Shown one piece after another: positions 16,839 through 25,728 of a DNA stretch of 64,000 bases (position 1 is the first letter of the stretch; the number at the start of each line of letters is the position of its first letter). The notes beneath the pieces are model-generated. The model worked only from the letters and a program-made list of their open reading frames with translations. It did not search any database and was not told where the DNA came from. Location of the stretch: contig NC_013159.1 of the NCBI RefSeq assembly GCF_000023865.1, positions 2,010,001-2,074,000 of the forward strand, read 5' to 3'. Origin of the DNA: Saccharomonospora viridis DSM 43017 (GTDB taxonomy: Bacteria; Actinomycetota; Actinomycetes; Mycobacteriales; Pseudonocardiaceae). The position numbers and the translations under genes were made by a program.

Positions 16839-17717
16839 CTACGTGTCGGGATCGCTGGCGCCGACCTCGTCCGGGATGGTGTCGAGCACCTCGGCCGCGG
16901 TCGCCCTGGCGGCGGGATCGAGTTCGGCGTGCAGCAAGTGGAACAGCTGTTGTGCGCGTACCGCGGGCCAATCGTGGGGGAGGTGTTCCTTCGGCAGTCT
17001 GGGGTCCTGGCGGATGGTCTGCAACCACTCGGTTTCCAACAGCAGTTGTCGGCCGAGGCTGTCCGTCTGGGCGGCGGGCAGTGTGGGACCGCTCCAGCGA
17101 TGGAGGAAACGCCGGTAATGTGCCGCCACGGCGGCGAGGTCCCACGTGTTGCGGACGAGTTCGGACACGTCGGTCGGGGGTAGCGCACGAGCCTGGAACA
17201 CCTTCACGTGTTCCGCGGCTTCGAGTCCATTGAGTACCGCATCGGTGTCTACAGGAGACGGTGCTATCCACAATCCGCCCTGCAGACTGCCGAATCCGGC
17301 CCACAGCAACCGGGAGCGGAGGACGTGTCGTTGCCGCTGCCAGGACTCCGGTAGGGAGAAGCCCAACAGCGTCCACGTGCCGTCCCACTGTGTGTTCACC
17401 GCTCCCATGTGCCAGATGCGGTACTCGCCGTCGTGCAGGATCTCGCGCAGCCGCGGCGTGAGGCCCAGGTACACGTTACGTCCACGTCGGGTGCGATACA
17501 GCAGACCGCGTCGCGCCATCCGGCTGAGCGTCGAGCGGGTCGCATGCTCGGAGACCCCTAGGCGACGGAGGACGTCGAGCACGCTCGCCGTGGCCACCTG
17601 GACCCCGCGGCGAAGGACATAGCCGCCGAAGAAGGTCAACAGGAGTGTCTGTGGGCGCGGTATGTCGGCCGTTCCGTCGACCTCACCGGGCTCGACTACG
17701 AAGAGGTCCTCGGTCAC
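16839..17717 (-). CDS. PaaX family transcription repressor
   Basis: The 292-residue protein starts its PaaX N-terminal winged helix at IPRPQTLLLTFFGGYVLRRG, continues with a recognition segment GVSEHATRSTLSRMARRGLL, and carries the larger PaaX C-terminal domain (WTLLGFSLPESWQRQRHVLRSRLLWAGFGSLQGGLWIAP). PaaX proteins repress catabolic genes and are released by aryl-CoA or related ligands. It is divergent from an MHS transporter; overlapping inverted repeats at 17721-17740 abut that transporter's -35. The start is GTG at 17717-17715. Confidence 0.85.
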   Translation of the reverse strand: MTEDLFVVEPGEVDGTADIPRPQTLLLTFFGGYVLRRGVQVATASVLDVLRRLGVSEHATRSTLSRMARRGLLYRTRRGRNVYLGLTPRLREILHDGEYRIWHMGAVNTQWDGTWTLLGFSLPESWQRQRHVLRSRLLWAGFGSLQGGLWIAPSPVDTDAVLNGLEAAEHVKVFQARALPPTDVSELVRNTWDLAAVAAHYRRFLHRWSGPTLPAAQTDSLGRQLLLETEWLQTIRQDPRLPKEHLPHDWPAVRAQQLFHLLHAELDPAARATAAEVLDTIPDEVGASDPDT

Positions 17718-17720
17718 CTG

Positions 17721-17781
17721 GATAACGTATCAATCTGATATTGGGCAGGCTATTGACTGCCGTGATCAAAATGCCTAACGT
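17721..17781 (+). promoter_or_regulatory. Operator and promoter between paaX-like gene and MHS transporter
   Basis: Two overlapping inverted repeats, GATA-ACG-TATC (17721-17731) and TATCA-ATC-TGATA (17728-17740), lie immediately before a near-consensus promoter: TTGACT at 17753-17758, 17-base spacer, TAACGT at 17776-17781. Repression by the divergent PaaX-like protein is the simplest reading. Confidence 0.65.
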
Positions 17782-17841
17782 TCAGGGCGCAGCACAGTGG
17801 CGTGCGCCACTTCCCGGACCCACGAGTCAGGCAGGCTTACG

Positions 17842-19173
17842 ATGTCCGACACGGTTCACCGGAATTCCCGGGTTCAGCTACGCCGAGCCGTCCTGTCCAG
17901 CTATCTCGGCAGTGTGATCGAGTACTACGACTTCCTCCTCTACTCGACGGTCTCCGCTCTGGTGTTCAACCGCGTGTTCTTCTCCGAGCTCGATCCCGTG
18001 GTCGGCACGGTGGCTAGCCTCGGAACCTTCGCCACGGGGTATCTCGCCAGACCGTTGGGCGGAGTCGTGTTCGGTCACTTCGGTGACCGGCTCGGTCGCA
18101 AACGGATGCTGGTGATCACGATGACGATGATGGGCGTCGTCAGCACGCTCATCGGACTGCTGCCCACGTACGCGCAGATCGGCGTTTGGGCGCCCATCCT
18201 GCTGGTCGTGCTGCGCGTGCTCCAGGGCATCGCCATCGGCGGTGAGTGGGGCGGAGCGGTGCTGATGTCGGCCGAGCACGCCACCTCACGGCGTGGTTTG
18301 TGGGCGAGTTTCACGAACGCGGGTGCTCCCAGCGGCATGGTCCTGTCCACAGTGGTACTGGCACTGGTCTCCGGCGCGGTGAGCGAGCAACAGTTCATCG
18401 ACTGGGGCTGGCGCATCCCCTTCCTGCTCAGCGCCCTGTTGCTGATCCTGGGGCTGTTCGTGCGGGCGAAGGTGGACGAGACACCGGTCTTCGCCAGCGC
18501 CCGACCGAAGCGGTCGGAGTCGCTGCCGTTGCTGGAGGTCCTCCGGCACCATCCCCGCAATCTGCTGCTGGCCATCGGCATCGGTTTCGGTGCCTTCGTG
18601 GTCCAGGCGACGCTGACCACGTTCCTGCTGTCCTACGCGGTGGAGGCGGGGTTCACCCGACAGACGGTGCTCAACGTGCTCGCGGTGTCCTCGGTGGGCG
18701 CGGTGCTCGGCATCGTGGGCTTTTCGGCACTGTCGGACCGAATCGGCCGCAGGCCGGTCGTGATCGCCGGTGCCATCGGGATGGCGGTGGTGTCCTTCAT
18801 CCTGTTCCCCCTGATCGACACCGGCTCGGTCGTGTCGCTGACGGTGGCCGTCGTCCTCGGCCAGTCAGTGGTCCACCCGGCCATGTACGGGCCGTTGGCG
18901 GCGCTGTACACGGAGATGTTCGGCACCCGGACGCGGTACACGGGGGCCTCCCTCGGTTACCAGGTCTCCGCCACGGGAGCCGGTTTGGCGCCGGTGGTGT
19001 TCGCGAGTATGAGCGGCGGGGGAGTCTCCTCGTTGGCGATCTCCGCCCTCATCGCCGCGAGTTGCGTGATCACCGCTGTGTCCATCATGGCCACCAAGGA
19101 GAGCCATCGCGCCGAGCTGGGGGAACGACCCGATGCCACGGACGCGCCGGGAGAGCCCGCGGTGCAGAGCTGA
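17842..19173 (+). CDS. MFS metabolite:H+ symporter (MHS family)
   Basis: This 443-residue permease has the MHS signature near its start, VLSSYLGSVIEYYDFLLYSTVSALVFN, the loop GHFGDRLGRKRMLV between helices 2 and 3, and GIAIGGEWGGAVLMSAEHA in helix 5, like shikimate, citrate or proline/betaine symporters (ShiA/ProP group). It imports an organic acid or zwitterion, controlled by the divergent PaaX-like repressor. ATG 17842 is chosen over an in-frame GTG at 17797 because the promoter's start point falls near 17788 and AGGCAGG precedes the ATG. Confidence 0.85.
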   Translation: MSDTVHRNSRVQLRRAVLSSYLGSVIEYYDFLLYSTVSALVFNRVFFSELDPVVGTVASLGTFATGYLARPLGGVVFGHFGDRLGRKRMLVITMTMMGVVSTLIGLLPTYAQIGVWAPILLVVLRVLQGIAIGGEWGGAVLMSAEHATSRRGLWASFTNAGAPSGMVLSTVVLALVSGAVSEQQFIDWGWRIPFLLSALLLILGLFVRAKVDETPVFASARPKRSESLPLLEVLRHHPRNLLLAIGIGFGAFVVQATLTTFLLSYAVEAGFTRQTVLNVLAVSSVGAVLGIVGFSALSDRIGRRPVVIAGAIGMAVVSFILFPLIDTGSVVSLTVAVVLGQSVVHPAMYGPLAALYTEMFGTRTRYTGASLGYQVSATGAGLAPVVFASMSGGGVSSLAISALIAASCVITAVSIMATKESHRAELGERPDATDAPGEPAVQS

Positions 19174-19336
19174 TCGAATCGACCGTCCCGACGACCTGTT
19201 CGTCGGGACGGGATGCGCACGTCAGCGAGGTGGCCGACCGAATCTCCGTGTCGTTGCGCACCGTGGCCGATTGATCACCGTTCCAGAGAGTGAAACGACC
19301 TGCTCCCGGTGGTGTTCCGGCCGGAGAATCGGACGC

Positions 19337-20542
19337 ATGACGACCCGCCCGGACAAGCGTGTGCCCGACACCCTGTCGTTTCCGACCAACGCCGTTCACG
19401 CGGGCAACGAGATCGACGCCGGATCGGGGGCGATCCGCACCCCGATCATCATGGCCAACTCCTACGCGTTGCCCGAGGACCCGTCTCAGTTGAGCTGGTC
19501 AGGCACCGACGTGCCGCTGTACACCCGGAACTCGGGGGCCAACCAGCTCGCTCTCCAGCGCAAGCTGGTGGCGTTGGAAGGCGGGGAGGACGCGGTCGTC
19601 CTCGCCTCCGGGGTCGCCGCGCTGCACGCGGTGTTCTTCAGCCACCTGCGCACCGGCGATCACGTGGTCGTGGCCGACGTCACCTACGAGGCGACCTGGC
19701 GGTTGTTCGCCGAACTGCTCCCCGCCCGCTACGGCATCGAGGCCACCTTCGTCGACATGACGGACCTCGACGCCGTGCGCGCGGCGATCCGCCCCAACAC
19801 GCGGATCGTGCACGTCGAGACCATCGCCAACCCGACCACCAAGGTCACCGACATCGCCGCGGTGGCCACGATCGCGCACGAGGCGGGGGCGATCCTGGTC
19901 GTGGACTCCACGTTCACCCCGCCGCCGCTGTACCGGCCGCTCGAGGACGGTGCCGACCTGGTCGTGCACTCGTTGACGAAATACATCAACGGGCACGGCG
20001 ACGCGATGGGCGGCGCGGTGATCGGCTCGGCCGAGTTGCTCGAACCGATCAAAAGCGAGGCGATGGTCGACGTGGGCGGGGTGATCTCCCCGTTCAACGC
20101 CTGGCTGATCACACGTGGTTCGGTGACGCTGCCGCTTCGGCTGCGTCAGCAGCTCACCTCGGCCGCGCGGATCGCCGAGCAGCTGGAGCAGGATCCCCGC
20201 ATCGCCTATGTGGCCTATCCGGGGTTGCCCAGCCACCCACAACACGAGCTGGCCACCCGGCAGTTCGGTGGCCGTGGCTATGGGGGGATGATGGCGTTCG
20301 CCGTCAAGGGCGATCCCGACACGCAGAACCGGTTCGTCGCCAACCTACGCGTCATCACCTCGGCGGTCTCGCTGGGCCACGACGAATCCCTCATCGTGCA
20401 CGTCGGCACGAAGGGACCGCGGGTCGTGCACTACCCGGAGCCGTTCCGGAAGTGGGGCCATCTGCGGTTCTCGGTCGGCCTCGAGGACACCGAGGACCTG
20501 CTCGCCGACCTGACCCACGCCCTCGACGCCACCTTCGGCTGA
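19337..20542 (+). CDS. PLP-dependent trans-sulfuration enzyme (methionine gamma-lyase-like)
   Basis: The 401-residue enzyme belongs to the Cys/Met metabolism PLP family. It has the N-terminal TNAVHAGNEID and TPIIMANSYALPE, VVLASGVAALHAVFFSHLRTGDHVV, VDSTFTPPPLYRPLEDGADLVVHS, and the Schiff-base lysine in HSLTKYINGHGD. The family makes or breaks C-S bonds of methionine, homocysteine or cystathionine; a methionine or O-acetylhomoserine substrate is plausible but not resolved. The start at 19337 is the first that matches family N-termini. A 16-bp hairpin follows the stop. Confidence 0.84.
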   Translation: MTTRPDKRVPDTLSFPTNAVHAGNEIDAGSGAIRTPIIMANSYALPEDPSQLSWSGTDVPLYTRNSGANQLALQRKLVALEGGEDAVVLASGVAALHAVFFSHLRTGDHVVVADVTYEATWRLFAELLPARYGIEATFVDMTDLDAVRAAIRPNTRIVHVETIANPTTKVTDIAAVATIAHEAGAILVVDSTFTPPPLYRPLEDGADLVVHSLTKYINGHGDAMGGAVIGSAELLEPIKSEAMVDVGGVISPFNAWLITRGSVTLPLRLRQQLTSAARIAEQLEQDPRIAYVAYPGLPSHPQHELATRQFGGRGYGGMMAFAVKGDPDTQNRFVANLRVITSAVSLGHDESLIVHVGTKGPRVVHYPEPFRKWGHLRFSVGLEDTEDLLADLTHALDATFG

Positions 20543-20565
20543 GCGTCATCCGGCGAGAGTCGAAG

Positions 20566-20601
20566 CCTGCTGGTTCCTTCCGTCGGGAAGGAACCAGCAG
20601 G
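20566..20601 (+). terminator. 16-bp perfect hairpin after PLP enzyme
   Basis: CCTGCTGGTTCCTTCC at 20566-20581 pairs perfectly with its complement at 20586-20601 around a GTCG loop, 24 bases after the stop codon. There is no following U-run, which is common for terminators in high-GC actinomycetes. Confidence 0.75.
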
Positions 20602-20953
20602 GAAGCGGTGGTCGGCTATTCCGACGCCACGGTGAAGGGCGAGGTGACCGGTGAGCGGCTGCGCCTGCACCGGACGCGGTGTGAGCGCAGACCGGGCAGC
20701 ACGGTTCACCTGAGAGCCTTGCAGCTGGACGTGTTGCAGCTGGGCGTGGTCACTCGGCGCTGCCGCGGCCGGGACACAGTGCCGGGCGGTTGCGGGAGCG
20801 TGCCCGTGGTCGTGCCCCATCGTCCTACGCACTCCGTCGCAAGCGCGCCGTCCCTTGACCGACCGTCCGGCATCCCGGCCTCACCGGACGTCCAGGCGCG
20901 AAACCGCTCTGGGGCCACAGCGAGCGTGCTGTGTGTCACCACGGAGTGCGTAA
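20602..20953. other. Gene-free stretch
   Basis: I see no supported gene, RNA or repeat here. A minus-strand frame that begins MGHDHGHAPAT resembles the first residues of a cation-efflux protein but does not continue as one. Confidence 0.4.
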
Positions 20954-21111
20954 GATGCGGAGCGGGTTGCGAGCGCCGTCGTCCTCTCCTTGCTCTACCG
21001 GTCTTCCCGGTGATCGTGGGACTTCTGTTGCTGGGTGAGCGACTTCGTCGCTTCCGGACAGTCGGACTGGCGACCGCGTCGGTCGCGACGGTCCTCATCG
21101 CGGTGGGGTGA
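20954..21111 (+). pseudogene. C-terminal remnant of an EamA/DMT transporter
   Basis: From 20954 one frame reads AERVASAVVLSLLY and, after a one-base shift near 20998, another reads PVFPVIVGLLLLGERLRRFRTVG and ends at 21111. Together they match the final helices of EamA-type (DMT) transporters, where a Y-P-[VA] segment precedes a conserved LLLGERL. A missing base at the Tyr-Pro junction explains the shift. The rest of the gene is absent: a TAA at 20951 and unrelated sequence lie upstream. It is a decayed end of a deleted gene. Confidence 0.6.
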
Positions 21112-21566
21112 GGGCTGTGGGAGTGCCGCCACCGGAGCTTGCAGATTCCTCTCATCGCCCGAGTCCACTGAGATGATGTGAGTCCTTGTCCGACACACGG
21201 GTTCGAGACAGGGCGTGCCCGGCCTTGGGCGTGAACACCTCGTGGTCACTGGTCGGTCGGTCCCCGTTCCGGCGCCCCAAGTCCGGTGGCCGACCGCGTC
21301 GACCCGACTCCACCCCATGGGCCGGCCGGTTCCCTTCGAGACCGGGCCGAGTTCCGCTGTCTGGTGGGCGATTGCCGAGTCATCGGCGGAAATTCCGTCC
21401 CTTGTGGATAGGAATGTGCCTTTCGTCGGAGACGAGACGTTGCTGGAACGTCGACTCGAGACCCCGCCGGAAGGTGACCGACCATAACGGTCCCCTCTCG
21501 CGATCATCACGAACCGGCGTTGTGCGTTACGTCCATCGGTACGGACCCGATGGACGAACCGTGTTT
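21112..21566. other. Gene-free stretch before lipoprotein
   Basis: The lipoprotein frame is open back to 21186, but nothing upstream of its signal peptide looks like protein. The region must hold that gene's promoter; I could not identify it with confidence. Confidence 0.4.
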
Positions 21567-22550
21567 ATGAAACGTTTCGGAATTTTCGCCGCCGTGGTGG
21601 CGGTGGCGATGACGGCGTCCTGCTCGACTTCGACGGACGAGGAGCCCGGCGCTGCGAAGGGAACCGCCGTCGAAGAGGCGACGAACGCGCAGGAGGAACC
21701 GCTGACGGCCGAAGCCGCCCTCGGTGATCTTTCCACGGTTGACTTCTGCGGACTGCTCGACACGAAGGCCCTCGAGGAGGGGATCGAAGGAACACTCGCT
21801 TTCACGCAACCGGGCTTTTCGCAGTGCCTCGTCGGCATCGACACCCAGGGCGGGAGGGTGATCGCGACGATCGGCAATCTGTACGACAAGTCGGAGTCGA
21901 CCAACTGGCCCTCCGAGGACGAGACACTGTCCCGCTCGGTGCACCGGCAGGTCATCGCGACCGAGGTGGGCTGCGTGAGGGCGCTGCTCTTCGCCGACGA
22001 GATCGGCTTGGAGGTCTTCGCGTGGGAACTGGAAGACGCCGGGAAGCTCGACACGGAGACGATCTGTCACATCGCCGATGCCGTGACCGACGGCGTCCAG
22101 GACGCTGCCTTGTCCGAGGACACGTTCACGCTCTCGTTCCAACCGGGTTCGCTCGCGGAGTTGGAGCCGTGCTCCCTGCTCGAGGACACCGAGGCCGCCA
22201 AGGTGCTCGGAGGCGAGACGAGTGCGCAGGAGCAACTCGGTGGTCACGGTTGCACCTGGGAGGTCTCATCCGGTGAGAGCACGGGAGCCACGGCTGAGTT
22301 GACCTTCGACGTGGCGTTGACAGCCGACCTGTCGGGTTTCTCCGGCGAGATCGCGGGGCGGCCGACGCAGATGTCCGTCGACAGGTACATGTGCCAGGTG
22401 GCGACCCCACACATCCCGTTCTCCGAGGAGAACCCGAACCAACGGGAGGTGGTCACCCTGTTGGCCATGGCCACGTGGGAGGACCCTTGCCAGGCCGTCG
22501 AGGAACTCGCCGAGGTGGTGTGGCCGCAGCTTCCCAAATTCCCCGGCTGA
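21567..22550 (+). CDS. Lipoprotein, DUF3558-like
   Basis: This 327-residue secreted lipoprotein has a short signal peptide, MKRFGIFAAVVAVAMTASC, with lipobox TASC and Cys19 as the lipidated residue, followed by an acidic Thr/Glu-rich linker. The mature part has two similar halves, each opening with a cysteine motif (VDFCGLLDTKALEE and LEPCSLLEDTEAAKVLGG), as in DUF3558-type actinobacterial lipoproteins. Function is unknown; it should sit on the outer face of the membrane. ATG 21567 gives the best signal peptide; GTG 21561 is an alternative. A 13-bp hairpin follows the stop. Confidence 0.78.
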   Translation: MKRFGIFAAVVAVAMTASCSTSTDEEPGAAKGTAVEEATNAQEEPLTAEAALGDLSTVDFCGLLDTKALEEGIEGTLAFTQPGFSQCLVGIDTQGGRVIATIGNLYDKSESTNWPSEDETLSRSVHRQVIATEVGCVRALLFADEIGLEVFAWELEDAGKLDTETICHIADAVTDGVQDAALSEDTFTLSFQPGSLAELEPCSLLEDTEAAKVLGGETSAQEQLGGHGCTWEVSSGESTGATAELTFDVALTADLSGFSGEIAGRPTQMSVDRYMCQVATPHIPFSEENPNQREVVTLLAMATWEDPCQAVEELAEVVWPQLPKFPG

Positions 22551-22561
22551 ATATCCCGAAC

Positions 22562-22599
22562 CACGGCACCCGCAGGCATCGCTGCTTGCGGGTGCCGTG
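22562..22599 (+). terminator. Hairpin terminator after lipoprotein
   Basis: CACGGCACCCGCA (22562-22574) pairs perfectly with TGCGGGTGCCGTG (22587-22599), starting 11 bases after the stop codon. No U-run follows. Confidence 0.7.
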
Positions 22600-22826
22600 C
22601 TGTCGTGGGTGTCGACCGGCGACTCATTGGGCAGTCCACCGGGGACGGTGCGTGGGCGGTACGTGCCGGGGCCGCCCTTGATGACGCGCTCGCCCATAGT
22701 CGATGTCGGTGCCCTTCGGCGGGTGTGTCACCGATCCCGGAGCGCGTGACTCGTTCGGCCGATTCCTCAGCGGAGAAGCCCTCCCGCATCCGGCACTTGA
22801 CCTCCGTGAGGCGGTCCGTCGGTGCG

Positions 22827-23702
22827 TCAGGCGCCGATACCGTCCAACCTCGCGAGCGCATCCTCGGGCAGTTCCAGCGAGGCCGCCGCGACGTTCTCCC
22901 GCAGGTGCGCCACCGACGACGTGCCGGGGATCAACAGGATGTTCGGTGACTGTCGCAGTAGCCACGCCAGCGCCACCGCCTGGGGTGAGGCACCCAGTTG
23001 CTGGGCCACAGTGTTCAGGGCGTCGGACTGGATCGGGTTGAATCCGCCCAACGGCCAGAACGGCACGTAGGAGATCCCCTGTTCGGCCAGCCATGCGATG
23101 AGCGGTTCGTCACCTCGGTGCGCGAGGTTGTACCAGTTCTGCACGGTCACCACCGGCGCGATCGACTGTGCTTCGCGCACCTGTTCCTCGTTGACGACGC
23201 TGACCCCGAGGTGTTTGATCAACCCCTGTTCGCGCATCTCGGCAAGGGCGCCGAACGGTTCGGCCAACGAACCGGGCACCGGGGAGTGCCCGTCGGGACC
23301 ACCACCGACGCGCAGGTTGACCACGTCGAGCACGTCCACGTCGAGAGTACGGAGGTTCGACTCCACCTGCTGTCGCAGTTGTTCGGGTGAACGCGCGTGC
23401 GGCCAGCCGCCGTGCTCGTCCCGCACCGCCCCGACCTTGGTGACGATGTGCAGCTCCTCGCCGTAGGGGGCCAGCGCCTCGCGGATCAGCTCGTTGGTCA
23501 CGTGGGGCCCGTAGAAGTCGGCCGTGTCGATGTGGTTGATCCCGAGCTCGACGGCGGTGCGCAGCACGGCGATCGCCTCGTCGCGATCCTTCGGAGGCCC
23601 GAACACCCCCGGGCCGGCCAGCTGCATCGCGCCGTAGCCCATTCGGTGGACGGTGAGCCCTTCGGCCATCGTGAACGTCCCGCCGAGGGTGTTACCCGCC
23701 AT
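22827..23702 (-). CDS. Aldo/keto reductase, YdbC-like
   Basis: The 291-residue NADPH-dependent reductase has the AKR barrel: GYGAMQLAG, then Asp59 and Tyr64 in NHIDTADFYG and Lys89 in HIVTKVG. The fourth tetrad residue, normally His, is Asn129 in DVLDVVNLRVGG, a substitution I associate with the YdbC-like subgroup. The C-terminal cofactor segment is NILLIPGTSSVAHLREN. The reaction is carbonyl reduction; the substrate is unknown. ATG 23702 has AAGGGA upstream; the frame continues 19 codons further without a site. Confidence 0.82.
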   Translation of the reverse strand: MAGNTLGGTFTMAEGLTVHRMGYGAMQLAGPGVFGPPKDRDEAIAVLRTAVELGINHIDTADFYGPHVTNELIREALAPYGEELHIVTKVGAVRDEHGGWPHARSPEQLRQQVESNLRTLDVDVLDVVNLRVGGGPDGHSPVPGSLAEPFGALAEMREQGLIKHLGVSVVNEEQVREAQSIAPVVTVQNWYNLAHRGDEPLIAWLAEQGISYVPFWPLGGFNPIQSDALNTVAQQLGASPQAVALAWLLRQSPNILLIPGTSSVAHLRENVAAASLELPEDALARLDGIGA

Positions 23703-23983
23703 GACCCGTTCCCTTCTTCGCTGACCGGCGTGCGGAATCGAGGTTTCGATGCCACGCATTATTCAACGCGATCCTCGCGGCCCACGCCCGCGAGATCCCG
23801 CAGCAGTGACGTCGGACTCTGTCTCGGGCGGGGAGGGTCGCCGGTGAAATCCTTAGGTGGGTGTCCCGACAGGGGTGACACGTGTGCTGAGTGATGCACC
23901 GTCTCGAACGCCTGTTTGGGTTCTGTGGTGACAAGTGGGGATCGTGCTCGACTCGCTCAGCCGGCTGCATACTCCAGCAGGGT

Positions 23984-23999
23984 GTATAACGACTTATAC
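23984..23999. repeat. GTATAA-CGAC-TTATAC palindrome, copy 1
   Basis: GTATAACGACTTATAC is a 6-4-6 inverted repeat in a gene-free region. The left part, GTGTATAACGAC, is identical to copies at 24234 and 34559. Confidence 0.7.
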
Positions 24000-24233
24000 C
24001 CACCGCCGTGGGTGTGCCAATCCTAAGACCAGGCGGCCCGAAACTCCCGTCACCGTTCGAAACCGTCAAGCAAGAGAAACACCTGTACTGCCCGATATCG
24101 CGTGAGAGCGTCCGTCGTTTGGCTCACATAAGACGATTCGGCCCGCATCGACACTCCCTTCGGCCACCCTCAGTGGGACTTGCCGAGCGTCGAATAACTT
24201 CCTGGGGCGGATGGGGGCGAGCGCCAACCTAAA

Positions 24234-24258
24234 GTGTATAACGACCTATACGGCAGGG
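24234..24258. repeat. GTATA-N6-TATAC element, copy 2
   Basis: The element GTGTATAACGACCTATAC is followed by one variable base and GCAGGG, and matches the copy at 34559 at 24 of 25 positions. GGGAGG and a GTG follow, but that frame is only 26 codons long, so a gene is doubtful. Confidence 0.7.
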
Positions 24259-24939
24259 AGGGATTGTGTCACACCCTTGTCGAATCACCGTAGGAAGCCT
24301 ACAACGACTCCATTCAATACAAACCAAGATTCAGCAAAGACGCTGAGAGGCGAGGCGAGAGCACCGCTTCCCGACTCATCGGACCATCGGGTCGTGCTTG
24401 CGGTGCTCGGTTTGTTCGATGGCGGTACGGGTTGTTTGCGGCGCTGCGATGAGTTGTGGGCGTTACGGATGTCATATCCGATTCGGATGAGAAGGTGTCC
24501 TCTCCGAGGAAGTGGTGGCCTTGGGGCCGGCAGTGGTGCTGGCACCACGGTCGACGGTGTTGCATCGGGAGCTGTCGGCTGCCCGTGGACACCGGTTAGC
24601 CCCAGTGGTTCCTGGCCTCAGTGGTCGGCGGTTCGGGGATCACTGAGGTTGATCCAGACAACATGGCGGGGGCGATTGCTGGCTGGAGCCCGGTTGAGCG
24701 CGCCTGACCAGTCCTCCCGGACGGGACGGTGTGGTGGCGTGACGACCGGTTGCACCACGTTCCCGGAGCCAACGGTTCGACACGTCGACTAGCGCCGGCC
24801 AACTTCCTGTGCCGGGAACAGCGCAGGAACGGCTCGGAAAGCAACGTCTTCCCACTGGATTGTCCGACCACGGGCAATCCTGAAACCGCGTGGAACCTCG
24901 TCGGTCTCGGTACACCGCGCCTCGACCTTCGGGAGGCCC

Positions 24940-25656
24940 TCAGCCGGGTTTACCGCTGGAGCCTACTTCGGCGACCACGTTGTTGATACGTTCGGCCAGG
25001 TCGATGTCGGATTCGGTCACGACCCCTTTGCTCGCTGTGTTCAGGGTGAACGTCACACTGTCGCCGTCCTGATCGATCCTCACGTGGTTGTCGGTCTTGC
25101 GGGCTTCGGTCTGCACCCCGTGGATCAAGGGGATGTGGCGGTCCCGTGGCAGGACGACCGTGCGTTGGATGGCGTTGTGGTCACCGTCCCACTCCGGCAA
25201 CCGTTGTAAGGCTTGCTCGACCTCGTCGTCGGACAACTCGACGGGGGCACTGGGGTCGACGCTGCCGGCCCATTCGGGCGGTTCGCCCTCCGGTTCCAGC
25301 GTCTCCAGCAGGTCGGTGTGCAGCTCACCGCGCAGCTCGTCGACCAGATCCGGGTCCATCTCGCGCAGCGTTTCGAGGAGTGCCTCTCCGATGTAGCGCG
25401 CACGCTCAGGGGTGCTGTCGATCCGGTAAGCGATCTCGATCAACAACGCCTCACTGTCACGGATCTCGGTATCCCCCGGCACCTCCATCGCCGGCTCCAG
25501 CAAACCCGGGAGGTGTTCGGCCAGTTGAGTTCGCGCGTCCGGTGTCATGCAATGACCGAGAGTGGCCAGCACGGCCTCCACCGCTTGGCGGGCGTGCTCG
25601 CTGTCGTCGAGCTGTACGCGGTCCCGCACCGATTCGATGAGGTCCTGGTATTTCAT
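24940..25656 (-). CDS. DUF2267 protein with pterin-carbinolamine-dehydratase-like C-terminus
   Basis: The 238-residue protein joins two parts. Residues 1 to about 130 form a DUF2267 helical domain (MKYQDLIESVRDRVQL, VLATLGHCMTPDARTQLAEHLPG). Residues about 145-235 look like a 4a-hydroxytetrahydrobiopterin dehydratase (PCD) domain: LSDDEVEQALQRLPEWDGDHNAIQRTVVLP with later KTDNHVRIDQDGDSVTFTLNT. In the PCD family the His-His motif is catalytic; here I see only single His residues in comparable places, so enzymatic activity is uncertain. GGGGAGGA precedes the ATG at 25656. Confidence 0.75.
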   Translation of the reverse strand: MKYQDLIESVRDRVQLDDSEHARQAVEAVLATLGHCMTPDARTQLAEHLPGLLEPAMEVPGDTEIRDSEALLIEIAYRIDSTPERARYIGEALLETLREMDPDLVDELRGELHTDLLETLEPEGEPPEWAGSVDPSAPVELSDDEVEQALQRLPEWDGDHNAIQRTVVLPRDRHIPLIHGVQTEARKTDNHVRIDQDGDSVTFTLNTASKGVVTESDIDLAERINNVVAEVGSSGKPG

Positions 25657-25728
25657 CGCGTCCTCCCCTTGAGGGTTCGCGTGAGCGATACCCATCACCT
25701 GCCCGGGTAATGCGGGAGGGCGGTGGCT

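Larger units (their letters stand above)
23703..24939. other. 1.2-kb region without intact genes
   Basis: No intact gene is seen. Two copies of a GTATA-N6-TATAC element lie at 23984 and 24236. Around 24510-24790 there are frames that look like decayed coding sequence: one reads EEVVALGPAVVLAPRSTVLH, another DPDNMAGAIAGWSPVERA, then after a TGA, PVLPDGTVWWRDDRLHHVPG. I do not recognise the parent gene. The base composition near 23960-24340 is lower in G+C than the surrounding genes. Confidence 0.45.

Noticed and set aside
17797-17841. Upstream GTG start for the MHS transporter
   Set aside because: The predicted transcription start near 17788 leaves no room for a ribosome site, and the extra residues are not family-like.
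20431-20832. Minus-strand frame starting MGHDHGHAPAT as a cation diffusion facilitator
   Set aside because: Only the first dozen residues fit; no transmembrane helices follow in any frame.
19309-21111. 600-codon plus-strand frame across the PLP enzyme
   Set aside because: It is an Arg/Gly/Pro-rich shifted frame of the real gene; only its last 40 codons, the EamA remnant, carry family signal.
21186-21240. T-arm-like GGGTTCGAGAC as a tRNA gene
   Set aside because: No acceptor, D or anticodon stems can be built around it.
24264-24341. 26-codon frame after GGGAGG downstream of palindrome copy 2
   Set aside because: Too short, AT-rich, and not present after copy 3 of the element.
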